The notes beneath the pieces are model-generated. The model was not told where the DNA came from and ran no database searches. It was given only the letters and a program-made list of their open reading frames with translations. From a bacterium (lineage in GTDB: Bacteria; Zhuqueibacterota; QNDG01; JAGLOF01): a stretch of DNA of 35,294 nucleotides. Shown in pieces: positions 25,920 through 33,730 of this stretch; the first letter of the stretch is position 1; every line of letters begins with the position of its first letter. The DNA lies in the NCBI GenBank assembly GCA_023139105.1, contig JAGLOF010000145.1, forward strand, positions 1-35,294. Direction: 5' to 3'. The position numbers and the translations under genes were made by a program.

Positions 25920-26963
25920 ATGAACTATAAAATGAAAATTGCAGGATTAATGCTGGGATGGTTGTTTCTGTTCCAGGCAATGATATATGCTCAAGATGTA
26001 AAAAAAGAAGGGCAGACCGGAATGACCTATCTGGCGATCAGTCTGGGTGCCCGTGGAAACGCTATGGGAGATGCCACTGTGGCCAGTGTACGCGGTATTC
26101 AGGGGATCTTCTATAATCAGGCGGTTCTAGCTGATATTAAGGGCTTTGCCATGGTCGCCAATCAGGTGGACTATCTGGTAGATACCAAAGTTTACGGGAT
26201 CGGCGTTGTTTATGGATTGGGCCGCTTGGGTACGGTTGGTATTGATTTGGTTTCTATGGATTACGGACATATAGAGGGCACACGCCGTGTTGACAGAAGC
26301 ATTGATTCCAGGGGATACGTGCTGACCGGCAATATCGGCGTTGCGGAATATGCAGTGGGGCTGAGCTATGCATACCGGTTCAGCGACCGGGTTGCTCTTG
26401 GCGGCAAGATAAAACTGGCCCATGAGAATCTTGGGAGTGCTGAGTATGTAAGTCACAGTGAAGTTGATACGGAAACCGGAGGATACAATAATATCTACAA
26501 AACCAAAAATTGGAGTCTTACACATGCTGGATTTGATTTTGGGGGTATCTATTACTCTGGTTTCAAGAGCCTTGCTTTTGCCTTTGCATTCCAGAATTTT
26601 TCAACTGATATGAAGTACTACTTTGAAGAATTTCAGATGCCTTTTATAGTCCGTATGGGATTCTCCATGGATATAGCCGATTTATTTATGGAGAATCATG
26701 AACATTGGAATTTGAATGTCGCCGTGGATGTTTTGCATCCCAATGACAACTATGAGAGAGTGTATACTGGCGCGGAGTTGGTTCTCCTGAATAAGTTTGC
26801 CCTGCGATGCGGTTACAAATCCAACCATGATATTGAGTCATTTAGTTTTGGATTTGGTCTGAACATTGAATATGCGGGATTTAAAGGGAGATTCGATTAC
26901 GGCTACAGTAAAATGAAGTGGTTCGAGGATGTTAACCGGATCAGTTTTAATTTTGATCTGTAA
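25920..26963 (+). CDS. PorV/PorQ-family outer-membrane protein
   Basis: A 347-residue protein with a signal peptide ending in MIYAQD. A FadL-like small barrel follows, beginning with the family signature LAISLGARGNAMGDATVA. It ends in FNFDL. In Bacteroidetes, PorV carries type IX cargo from the translocon to the surface attachment complex, and this family also includes paralogues of unknown role. Its place between two genes with T9SS-like C-terminal domains fits a shuttle or anchoring role for those products. AGGAGA before the ATG and the 23-bp gap support co-expression with the gene upstream. Confidence 0.88.
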   Translation: MNYKMKIAGLMLGWLFLFQAMIYAQDVKKEGQTGMTYLAISLGARGNAMGDATVASVRGIQGIFYNQAVLADIKGFAMVANQVDYLVDTKVYGIGVVYGLGRLGTVGIDLVSMDYGHIEGTRRVDRSIDSRGYVLTGNIGVAEYAVGLSYAYRFSDRVALGGKIKLAHENLGSAEYVSHSEVDTETGGYNNIYKTKNWSLTHAGFDFGGIYYSGFKSLAFAFAFQNFSTDMKYYFEEFQMPFIVRMGFSMDIADLFMENHEHWNLNVAVDVLHPNDNYERVYTGAELVLLNKFALRCGYKSNHDIESFSFGFGLNIEYAGFKGRFDYGYSKMKWFEDVNRISFNFDL

Positions 26964-27077
26964 AGAGTCGTTATAGAAGATGAAAGGGGGTGATGTCAAC
27001 CAGTTATAATATCGGGTTGAATGGGTGGTGAGGTTGATTCATCGAGCTCATAATTAAATCTTAATGAGGAGGAAATG
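26964..27077 (+). other. Intergenic stretch without a supported feature
   Basis: This 114-bp gap has no hairpin terminator and no convincing -35/-10 pair. It holds a 12-codon frame (ATG at 26993, stop 27029-27031) behind the SD-like run AAAGGGGG, which I do not call as a gene. GAGGAGG just before 27075 is the ribosome binding site of the next gene. Confidence 0.5.
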
Positions 27078-28436
27078 ATGAAGGTAAAACAGTTAATGTA
27101 TGTGGTAGCAATAGCGCTGATTTTTGTACAGGGCGTGAACGCGGCTGATATTCAGGTTCAGGCCGGGGCTGATCAAATATCGGCGGCACTGGCAGGTGCT
27201 GCTGACGGTGATGTACTTATCCTGGCAACGGACGGCGGCGAGTATACGGAAAGTGCAACTCTGACAATAGAAATTGACATCTCCATAAAAGCCGCTGACG
27301 GGCTGGCCACCATGCCGGTCTGGAAAACAGCGGGTGAAACATTTATTATTTTAAAGCATAATTTAAGCCTGGCCGGGATTGATTTTGATGGGCAGAACAC
27401 GACCGGTAAAGGCATATTCAACGATCCTGGTCTCAATGCTGACGGTACCTTTGCATTCAATAATCTTATCATTAACAATTGCATCTTTCATGATTTTGAC
27501 GGCACGAATACGTCAAGAGGTGAATCGCGTATTATCCATGTGGATGATGGAGAAACAGGCTTTCAGCTTCTTCATATCGAAAACTCTGTTTTCAAAAATG
27601 TCATGCCCGCCGATAACAACGGGTACGGTATCTGGGTGGAGAGAGACGGAGGCGTGCCTGCCAATCCCGGTGCCTTGGCAGTGGAAATTGCAAATTGCAC
27701 ATTTACCAATATTTCAGCCAGAGCGTTACGGCTTGAAGGATTTGTTGCGGATAGTGCTGGTACAAAATCGACGTTGCTGCTTGACCATGTGACCATTGCC
27801 AACATGGCAGGACAACCAATGCGCATTGATAATATGGCTGGCACAATTTCCAATTCCATTATCGCCAATTCACCCGATGAGGAAGGTATTCGGGCTGATG
27901 CGGGAACACAGCTTGTTGTCAGTTACTCTGATTTCTTCAACCTGACAGCCAATTTTGACATTCGGGGTGCTGCCGCAATCACTGAAGATGGCAATCTGGC
28001 TGTTGATCCGCTCTTTACAGATGGGGCAAACGGCGACTTCACCCTGACCGCCGGTTCACCGGTTCTTACCGCGGCAAGCGACGGCAAAGCCATGGGCGAT
28101 CTGAGATGGGATCCCAGCAGCACTGCTGTTGAACAGTTAGAAACAGGATTTAATCCTGATCAGTTCCGGTTGGAAGCCAATTACCCGAATCCTTTCAATC
28201 CGGAGACGAGTATTCAATTCCATCTGTCAAAAAGATCCATGGTTCGCATCACGATCTACAACCTTGCCGGTCAGAAAGTTGCCACATTGACTGATGGTTC
28301 CAGAAACGCCGGTTCATTTGAAACAAAGTGGAATGGCAGGTATGCAGATGGGACAGAAGCTGCAGCAGGACTCTATCTCTACCGCATGGAAGCTGATGGA
28401 TTTTCTCAAACATGTAAAATGATGCTGGTCAAATAG
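27078..28436 (+). CDS. Secreted right-handed beta-helix protein with T9SS sorting domain
   Basis: A 452-residue secreted protein. The signal peptide ends in GVNAAD. Residues of about 25-345 form short repeating beta strands rich in N, I and F (IINNCIFHDF, IENSVFKNV, IANCTFTNI), typical of a pectate-lyase-like parallel beta-helix. A linker leads to a type A T9SS sorting domain at about 364-452, with NYPNPFNPETSIQF, VRITIYNLAGQKVATL and AAGLYLYRM. It should be displayed or released through T9SS. No lyase active site could be picked out, so binding or structural roles are equally possible. Of the two adjacent ATGs at 27075 and 27078, the second has better spacing from AGGAGG (5 versus 2 bases). 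Confidence 0.88.
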   Translation: MKVKQLMYVVAIALIFVQGVNAADIQVQAGADQISAALAGAADGDVLILATDGGEYTESATLTIEIDISIKAADGLATMPVWKTAGETFIILKHNLSLAGIDFDGQNTTGKGIFNDPGLNADGTFAFNNLIINNCIFHDFDGTNTSRGESRIIHVDDGETGFQLLHIENSVFKNVMPADNNGYGIWVERDGGVPANPGALAVEIANCTFTNISARALRLEGFVADSAGTKSTLLLDHVTIANMAGQPMRIDNMAGTISNSIIANSPDEEGIRADAGTQLVVSYSDFFNLTANFDIRGAAAITEDGNLAVDPLFTDGANGDFTLTAGSPVLTAASDGKAMGDLRWDPSSTAVEQLETGFNPDQFRLEANYPNPFNPETSIQFHLSKRSMVRITIYNLAGQKVATLTDGSRNAGSFETKWNGRYADGTEAAAGLYLYRMEADGFSQTCKMMLVK

Positions 28437-28459
28437 TTCAGCACTGAAAATAATATTAA

Positions 28460-28488
28460 TTGGGGGATTCGAATTTGGAATCCCCCAA
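28460..28488 (+). terminator. Hairpin terminator
   Basis: TTGGGGGATTC (28460-28470) and GAATCCCCCAA (28478-28488) form a perfect 11-bp stem with a 7-base loop, 24 bp after the stop of the beta-helix gene. The bases after it (ATCTATTGATTTTG) are only moderately T-rich, so termination may be partial. It divides the surface-uptake genes from the transporter and peptidase genes. Confidence 0.75.
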
Positions 28489-28527
28489 ATCTATTGATTT
28501 TGTATGAAATGAGATGATGGAGGTCGT

Positions 28528-29745
28528 TTGAAGTTTTTAAGAAAAGTCCCGCCATATGTCTGGACTTTTACAGCTCTGATTCTGGGGATTGTTGCGGGAG
28601 GCTTGTTGCCCGGTCAACTCGGTTTTATTTCCCGGGGAACAGCGACATTTATTCAAGTTTTTATTAAATTTGTTCCCATATTAATATTGGCTGCTCTCAG
28701 TCCGGCCGTGGCTACCTTGGTGAAACGCGGACTTGCCGGCAAGTTTGCAGGTGCTGTTATCGGATGGGAGGTCTTTACTTCTACAGTTGCAGGCTTATTT
28801 GGTTTGGCAATTTCATCATTTCTATTTAAAGTGCCTTTTTCTCTTAAGACTGCCGATAGTGGAGGCGCCCTGGCTGAAGCCAGCCAAATGCTAAAAGCGA
28901 TAGGACAGCAACATAGTGCTTCACTCCCTTTACTGGCAATAGTTTTGGCCGTGGTAATAGGTGTTATCGCCGTCTGGATACCGGCTCTCTATCGCTTTTT
29001 AGGGCGGGTTGAAGAGGGAATAAAGGGAATGGGAACCAAAATTGGTTATGTCATCATTCCTCTGATACTTTGCCTGGGAGTCAGCATAGGTGTCCGTTTT
29101 GGTGCTCGTGTTGGTATGGGCCATTATTTAACTATGACTTTGTACACGTTGTTTCTCTGTCTTGTCTGGTTTGCGTTTTATGTTTTTGTAATTCTGAAAC
29201 TTTTCGCCAAAATTCCGGTTGTTAGAATGTTAAAAGAATACTACCTACCGACAGCTGTGTTTGCAGCGGCAACCTGTTCATCAATGGCAACTCTGCCGGT
29301 CAATCTTGCCAGTGCGCGTAAATACGGCATCAGAGATGAAGTGGCCGATTTCATCATCCCTTTCGGGTCAGTAGTTCAGATGAACGCCAGCACCCTGGCC
29401 TATGTGGCCTATGCGCCTTTTATTCTTACTTATATATATGGAATTGAGATCAGCTGGACACTTCTGCTTATTGCATGGCCCGCAATGGTGCTCTTTACCA
29501 TAGCCGCTCCCGGACTACCCGCAGGCATGGGCACGGCCCTTTGGAGCAGTACGCTTTTTGCATCCATGCTCGGTATTGAAGAGCCGATGAAGAGTACATT
29601 CATCACTACCTGGATTGCTCTTTCCGGTGGTATTCCGGATATGTTCCGTACTACAACCAACTGCACGGCTTGCGGTTTTACAGCCATTTTGTTTGATAAA
29701 TTTTTTCATAAATTTTCCAAAGAAGATTTAAAACACATTGATTAG
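28528..29745 (+). CDS. Dicarboxylate/amino-acid symporter family (DAACS) permease, divergent
   Basis: A 405-residue inner-membrane transporter of the glutamate/dicarboxylate symporter family, with about eight membrane helices and two re-entrant hairpins. Recognisable parts are AAATCSSMATLPV (hairpin 1, about 246-258), PFGSVVQMNAST (helix 7) and GGIPDMFRTTTNCT (helix 8). Aligned by eye to GltPh, the substrate-contacting Asp394, Arg397 and Asn401 are kept as Asp371, Arg374 and Asn378. The sodium-ligand Asp312 (NMDGT) is Asn286 here (QMNAS), and Asp405 is Cys382. An acidic amino acid is the likeliest substrate, but cation coupling may differ. The start is TTG behind GGAGG (28519-28523); no in-frame ATG lies upstream before a stop. 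It follows a terminator and may need its own promoter, which I could not identify. Confidence 0.85.
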   Translation: MKFLRKVPPYVWTFTALILGIVAGGLLPGQLGFISRGTATFIQVFIKFVPILILAALSPAVATLVKRGLAGKFAGAVIGWEVFTSTVAGLFGLAISSFLFKVPFSLKTADSGGALAEASQMLKAIGQQHSASLPLLAIVLAVVIGVIAVWIPALYRFLGRVEEGIKGMGTKIGYVIIPLILCLGVSIGVRFGARVGMGHYLTMTLYTLFLCLVWFAFYVFVILKLFAKIPVVRMLKEYYLPTAVFAAATCSSMATLPVNLASARKYGIRDEVADFIIPFGSVVQMNASTLAYVAYAPFILTYIYGIEISWTLLLIAWPAMVLFTIAAPGLPAGMGTALWSSTLFASMLGIEEPMKSTFITTWIALSGGIPDMFRTTTNCTACGFTAILFDKFFHKFSKEDLKHID

Positions 29746-29768
29746 AGTTAATAAATAGGAGTAACATA

Positions 29769-30740
29769 GTGGATAAAGAATTGTTTCTTGCGGGTGCAAA
29801 AAGTTTAGTTGAAGTAAATGGCAGAGTAAAGAAGGGTGAACGGGTTGTTATTGTATCAGACAATGTCCGGCTGCATCATGCCCATTATGTGGAACAGGCC
29901 GTTAAAGAAAAGGGTGCTGATGTTGAACTATACAGCATGTCTCGCCGATCACATCATGGACAGGAACCGCCGGTCCATATTGCCGAAGCCATGCGCGGTG
30001 CGGATATTATATTTTCACCTGTGGATGTGTCAATCACTCATACTATTGCCATGAGAAATGCTTTGGAAGCCGGGGCCAGAGCCATACTGATGACATCCTG
30101 GACGGATGATATTTTTGCCTGCCCGGCCCTGATGAAGACTGATTTTGAAGCCCAGGCCCATATCTGCAGGAAATGGGGTGATACGCTCAAGTCAGGAAAT
30201 CACGTTCGGTTGACATCACCCAAAGGGACAGAGTTAACTTTTTCCATTGAAGGACGAAAAGCCAATGTTCTGACTAATATTCCAGGCCCGGGCGAACTGG
30301 CCCCTGTTCCTGATATTGAAGTAAATGTAGTACCCATTGAAGGAACTGCCAATGGCACATTGATTGCCGACGCCAGTGTACCCTATCTCGGGATTGGCGT
30401 TCTGGATGAACCTGTCGTTTGCACTATCAAAGATGGTTTCATCACAGAGATGAAGGGAGGTTCACAGGCTGATATTTTACTTGCGGACCTGATGAGCCAC
30501 GGTGATCCAAACTGCTTAAATATCGCAGAACTGGGTATTGGGCTCAATCCCAATGCCCGGTTGACTGGCGTGATGCTGGATGATGAAGGTGTGTTAGGTA
30601 CTATACATATCGGCATCGGTACCAACTATACTCTGGGTGGAAATGTTGTGGCACCCACACACTATGATCTGCTCATGTGGGATCCCACTATTATAGTGGA
30701 TAATGTCATCATACAGGAAAAGCGCACAATTCATCTTTAA
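29769..30740 (+). CDS. M29-type metallo-aminopeptidase (AmpS/leucyl aminopeptidase-like)
   Basis: A 323-residue cytoplasmic protein of the COG2309 (aminopeptidase T) type, with no signal peptide. These enzymes remove N-terminal residues using a two-metal centre. Candidate metal ligands are Glu254 (NIAELGIG), Glu273 and His280 (DDEGVLGTIHIGIG), and His298 with Asp300 (APTHYDLLMWDP). It is shorter than classical AmpS (about 410 residues). The ring-cleaving 2,5-dihydroxypyridine dioxygenase family shares the fold and some ligands, so that is the main alternative. The peptidase and amino-acid transporter neighbours favour the peptidase reading. The GTG start is backed by AGGAG at 29757-29761. Its stop TAA overlaps the A of an ATG at 30740. 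Confidence 0.82.
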   Translation: MDKELFLAGAKSLVEVNGRVKKGERVVIVSDNVRLHHAHYVEQAVKEKGADVELYSMSRRSHHGQEPPVHIAEAMRGADIIFSPVDVSITHTIAMRNALEAGARAILMTSWTDDIFACPALMKTDFEAQAHICRKWGDTLKSGNHVRLTSPKGTELTFSIEGRKANVLTNIPGPGELAPVPDIEVNVVPIEGTANGTLIADASVPYLGIGVLDEPVVCTIKDGFITEMKGGSQADILLADLMSHGDPNCLNIAELGIGLNPNARLTGVMLDDEGVLGTIHIGIGTNYTLGGNVVAPTHYDLLMWDPTIIVDNVIIQEKRTIHL

Positions 30741-30757
30741 TGAAACAGAGGTTCAAC

Positions 30758-32218
30758 ATGAAGAGAGGCTATTGGTTTATCCTGTTGTTAACAATTTCAA
30801 TCTCGAATGTGTTTGCGCAACATGCAAAACAGCCTAAACCGGAACCGCCGGAATTTTTAACCGCCTTGCAGGTAGTTGAGGATCTGGATCAGTTTCAGAG
30901 GCGGCTGGAGAAGCAGTTCGCCTACCTGAAAGCCACGTGCATCGATTATGTATCAGCCATCAATGCAGTACGGATTAAAGGAGCGGATGGGTTAAGGGCC
31001 AATGACCTGGCGTATGAACTTCAGAAAATAATCGGCATGTTCATTGACGGACATGCCGGTATTGCTCCTTTGAAATTTGATAAAGGGTATCTGCCCTTTC
31101 TCGTTGATATCTCCGGTAGCAGGGTCGTAGCCGTAAAACCGGACCGCACTGGTTTTCTTGTACCTGATTTTCCTTTTCTTAACAAAATTGACAATCGCAA
31201 CATTGAAGAGTGGATCGCGGCAGGGGCCGCATTCAGGGCCCAGGGTTCGCCCCAGTACCGGTTTCGGCAGGGACTGCGTAATGTCAGAAACGTTCAGGCC
31301 ATGCGTGCGGAAATGAATCTTCCCATAACAGATTCACTGGATGTGGAATTACTCTCAATGGATTTGACGCAGACACGGACAGTGCGTCTCGCTGTCGCAA
31401 CTGAGAGAATACGCGGGGGGAGGCTGACTTTTAAAGAGACAGGTATTCTTGAGAATAATATTGGATATTTGCGGATCAGTACTTTTTCAGGTCGCGGATC
31501 GGCTGTTGAGCTTATCGAAGAGTGGATGCCGAAATTCAGGGATACCAACGGTTTAATCATCGATGTGAGAGGTAACAGCGGAGGATCCAGGGCCGGGCTT
31601 CTGGCTCTCTATCCCTATTTGATGAGTTCTGATGATACCCCAAGTATCGCCAATGTCTGCGCCTACAGGCTTTTTGAAGAGTTTGACGAAGATCATCTGG
31701 CTGCCAGGTTCGCCTACCGCCAGGCTGATCCTCATTGGAATGAACTGGAACGGGATGCAATCGGGAAATTCATGGAGATATTTACGCCCCAATGGATTGC
31801 GCCTGAAGGCAAGTTCAGCGACTGGCATTTTGTGCTGCTGTCCAAATGGCAGGATGATGAACGATACCATTATGATAAGCCTGTTATCATACTCTGCAAT
31901 ACCAGCTGTTTCAGTGCCACGGATATCTTTCTGGGAGCTTTGAAAGGGTGGCGGGATAATATTAAACTGGCCGGCGTACCCAGCGGCGGCGGCAGTGCAA
32001 GATCGCAGAGGTTTCAGCTTGCTCATTCCAAGCTTAGAGTGCGTTGTGCATCTATGATATCCTTTCAGCGAACAGGTGCCCTGTACGACACTAACGGCAT
32101 TCATCCCGATTATCTGATCTATCCGGAGCCGGAATATTTTCTTGAAAACGGGCGGGATAATGTTTTTGAAAAGGCATTGAAGATTTTAAGTAATTTATTA
32201 GAGGGTAAATCTCTATGA
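30758..32218 (+). CDS. Secreted S41-family serine peptidase (S41-1)
   Basis: A 486-residue exported protein with a signal peptide ending in NVFAQH. The N-terminal helical region carries FIDGHAG with His99. The protease core has IDVRGNSGGSRAG, then CNTSCFSATDIFLGALKG, where Ser386 aligns with the S41 nucleophile, then GVPSGGGSARS and NGIHPDYL near the end. The catalytic Lys typical of CtpA-like members is not apparent. A Ser-His pair as in tricorn-type S41 enzymes fits better. It should cut peptides in the periplasm or outside the cell. The ATG at 30758 has AGAGG six bases upstream. An in-frame ATG at 30740 overlaps the previous stop (TAATG) and is possible by coupling, but lacks a ribosome binding site. 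Confidence 0.87.
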   Translation: MKRGYWFILLLTISISNVFAQHAKQPKPEPPEFLTALQVVEDLDQFQRRLEKQFAYLKATCIDYVSAINAVRIKGADGLRANDLAYELQKIIGMFIDGHAGIAPLKFDKGYLPFLVDISGSRVVAVKPDRTGFLVPDFPFLNKIDNRNIEEWIAAGAAFRAQGSPQYRFRQGLRNVRNVQAMRAEMNLPITDSLDVELLSMDLTQTRTVRLAVATERIRGGRLTFKETGILENNIGYLRISTFSGRGSAVELIEEWMPKFRDTNGLIIDVRGNSGGSRAGLLALYPYLMSSDDTPSIANVCAYRLFEEFDEDHLAARFAYRQADPHWNELERDAIGKFMEIFTPQWIAPEGKFSDWHFVLLSKWQDDERYHYDKPVIILCNTSCFSATDIFLGALKGWRDNIKLAGVPSGGGSARSQRFQLAHSKLRVRCASMISFQRTGALYDTNGIHPDYLIYPEPEYFLENGRDNVFEKALKILSNLLEGKSL

Positions 32219-33726
32219 AAAAACTGAACATTATCTGTAGTCTTGTATTGTTGTTTGCCGCATCAAACGCTATTTCCCAGGTTTGTGAATATGATTTTCT
32301 GTTTACCCGGCCTGCAATCAATGACGTAAAAACCCTCAGTTGCGCTGAAGCGTCAGCTGATCTGGACGAGCTTGCCGGATTGATCAGCGACCGGCATTCC
32401 TATATCTGGTCGGTCGATCTCGATCACATTGCTGTGTTAGAAAAGATGAAAGCGAATCTGCCTGAAGAGATCTCTGTACCGGTTCTCGCTCTACAGATTC
32501 GTAAATTTATTCAGCTTCTGGGGGATTCCCATGCGCGGATCAGCGGATATATGAAACTCATGCCTGAGCGCTATATCCCGGCAGGCTTCGGTTTCAAAGA
32601 TGATCGGATCTTTGTATTCAAACGGGACAAATCGGATCTTCTCAATTCAGACTATCCCTATGTACGCACTATGGACGGTGTGTCCATTGAAGAGTGGCAG
32701 AAGAAAGCTGTCGAAATTACTGTTGGGCATGGTGCGTCAAAGTCCTACCGCTGGTCAAATATGGTCAAACTCCTACCTTATGCCGGCTATTTACGCAGTG
32801 AGCTGGGGCTGGATGATGCAGATTCCATCCGGATTGAACTGGAATCAGAAGATAAAAGAAGTTACACTCAAATCACTCTTCCAATCATTTCGGAACAGCC
32901 CGATAAAAAGAAAGCATTCGGTCTGGGTAAAGAGAGTGGCTTCCTGCCCGGTAATATCGGATATCTTCGCATCTACTCTCAAAGTACGTCGAGAGAGCCG
33001 GAACTGGTTCAGTTGATTGATGAGTGGATGCCCCGATTCAGAAAAACCGATGCCCTGATCATCGATGCGCGGCAGTGCGGGGGAGGCGCGCGCACTAATT
33101 TAAAGACGCTCTTTCCCTATTTCATGAAGCCGGATGAGAAGCCCTACATCGGCAATGTAGCTAAACTGCGTATTCCCGCGGATGAGACTGATTTTGATCC
33201 CCGGGGCAAACTCAATGTCGGTGACAAAAAGCTCAAATATATAACTGAAGATGACACTACTCAGGCTGAGCTGGAACAGCTTGAACTCTTCCTGAGGACA
33301 TTCGAACCGCAGTTTGATCCACCTGATGATAAATTTACGGACTGGTACTATTATGCAATGAATCCCGATCCTGAAAAGTATTATTACGACAGATCGGTCT
33401 GGCTCTTGATGGACTGGGGATGCGGCAGTGCCGGCGACATCTTTGTGTCTCTCTTCAAGGGACGCCCCGGTTTCACGCTGGTGGGAACACCCAGCAGCGG
33501 AATGAGCGGCAACAGTATCATATTCAATCTAAAAAATAGTGATATACCGGTTCGGCTTTCCACCATGGCTTCCTTTCAGAGAACAGGTGAAAAGTATGAC
33601 GGCGTCGGAATAGATCCGGATATCTACATGGAAGCGGAAATCCTCGATTGGCTGGAACAATCCGATTCAATTCTTAATCGTGCATTTGATTTGGTAATCG
33701 CCGGTATTGCGGGAAAAGGGAAATAG
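32215..33726 (+). CDS. Secreted S41-family serine peptidase (S41-2)
   Basis: A 503-residue paralogue of the preceding gene, overlapping it by four bases (ATGA), so the two are translationally coupled. The signal peptide ends in NAISQV. The conserved His is His106 in LGDSHARI. The core has IDARQCGGGARTN, MDWGCGSAGDIFVSLFKG with nucleophile candidate Ser405, and GTPSSGMSGNS. It ends with GVGIDPDIYMEAE. The nucleophile loop (WGCGSAGD) and the region around 330-350, which has a charged insertion (KLNVGDKKLKY), differ from the other two copies, suggesting a different specificity. Periplasmic or surface location inferred from the signal peptide. Confidence 0.87.
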   Translation: MKKLNIICSLVLLFAASNAISQVCEYDFLFTRPAINDVKTLSCAEASADLDELAGLISDRHSYIWSVDLDHIAVLEKMKANLPEEISVPVLALQIRKFIQLLGDSHARISGYMKLMPERYIPAGFGFKDDRIFVFKRDKSDLLNSDYPYVRTMDGVSIEEWQKKAVEITVGHGASKSYRWSNMVKLLPYAGYLRSELGLDDADSIRIELESEDKRSYTQITLPIISEQPDKKKAFGLGKESGFLPGNIGYLRIYSQSTSREPELVQLIDEWMPRFRKTDALIIDARQCGGGARTNLKTLFPYFMKPDEKPYIGNVAKLRIPADETDFDPRGKLNVGDKKLKYITEDDTTQAELEQLELFLRTFEPQFDPPDDKFTDWYYYAMNPDPEKYYYDRSVWLLMDWGCGSAGDIFVSLFKGRPGFTLVGTPSSGMSGNSIIFNLKNSDIPVRLSTMASFQRTGEKYDGVGIDPDIYMEAEILDWLEQSDSILNRAFDLVIAGIAGKGK

Positions 33727-33730
33727 TCTT

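Noticed and set aside
26993-27031. A 12-codon frame with an SD-like AAAGGGGG just upstream, possible leader peptide
   Set aside because: Too short to judge, no attenuator hairpin follows, and the peptide (MSTSYNIGLNGW) has no run of a single regulated amino acid.
28489-28527. Promoter for the DAACS permease just after the terminator
   Set aside because: The 39-bp gap has no -35/-10 pair with proper spacing. Read-through past an imperfect terminator is as likely.
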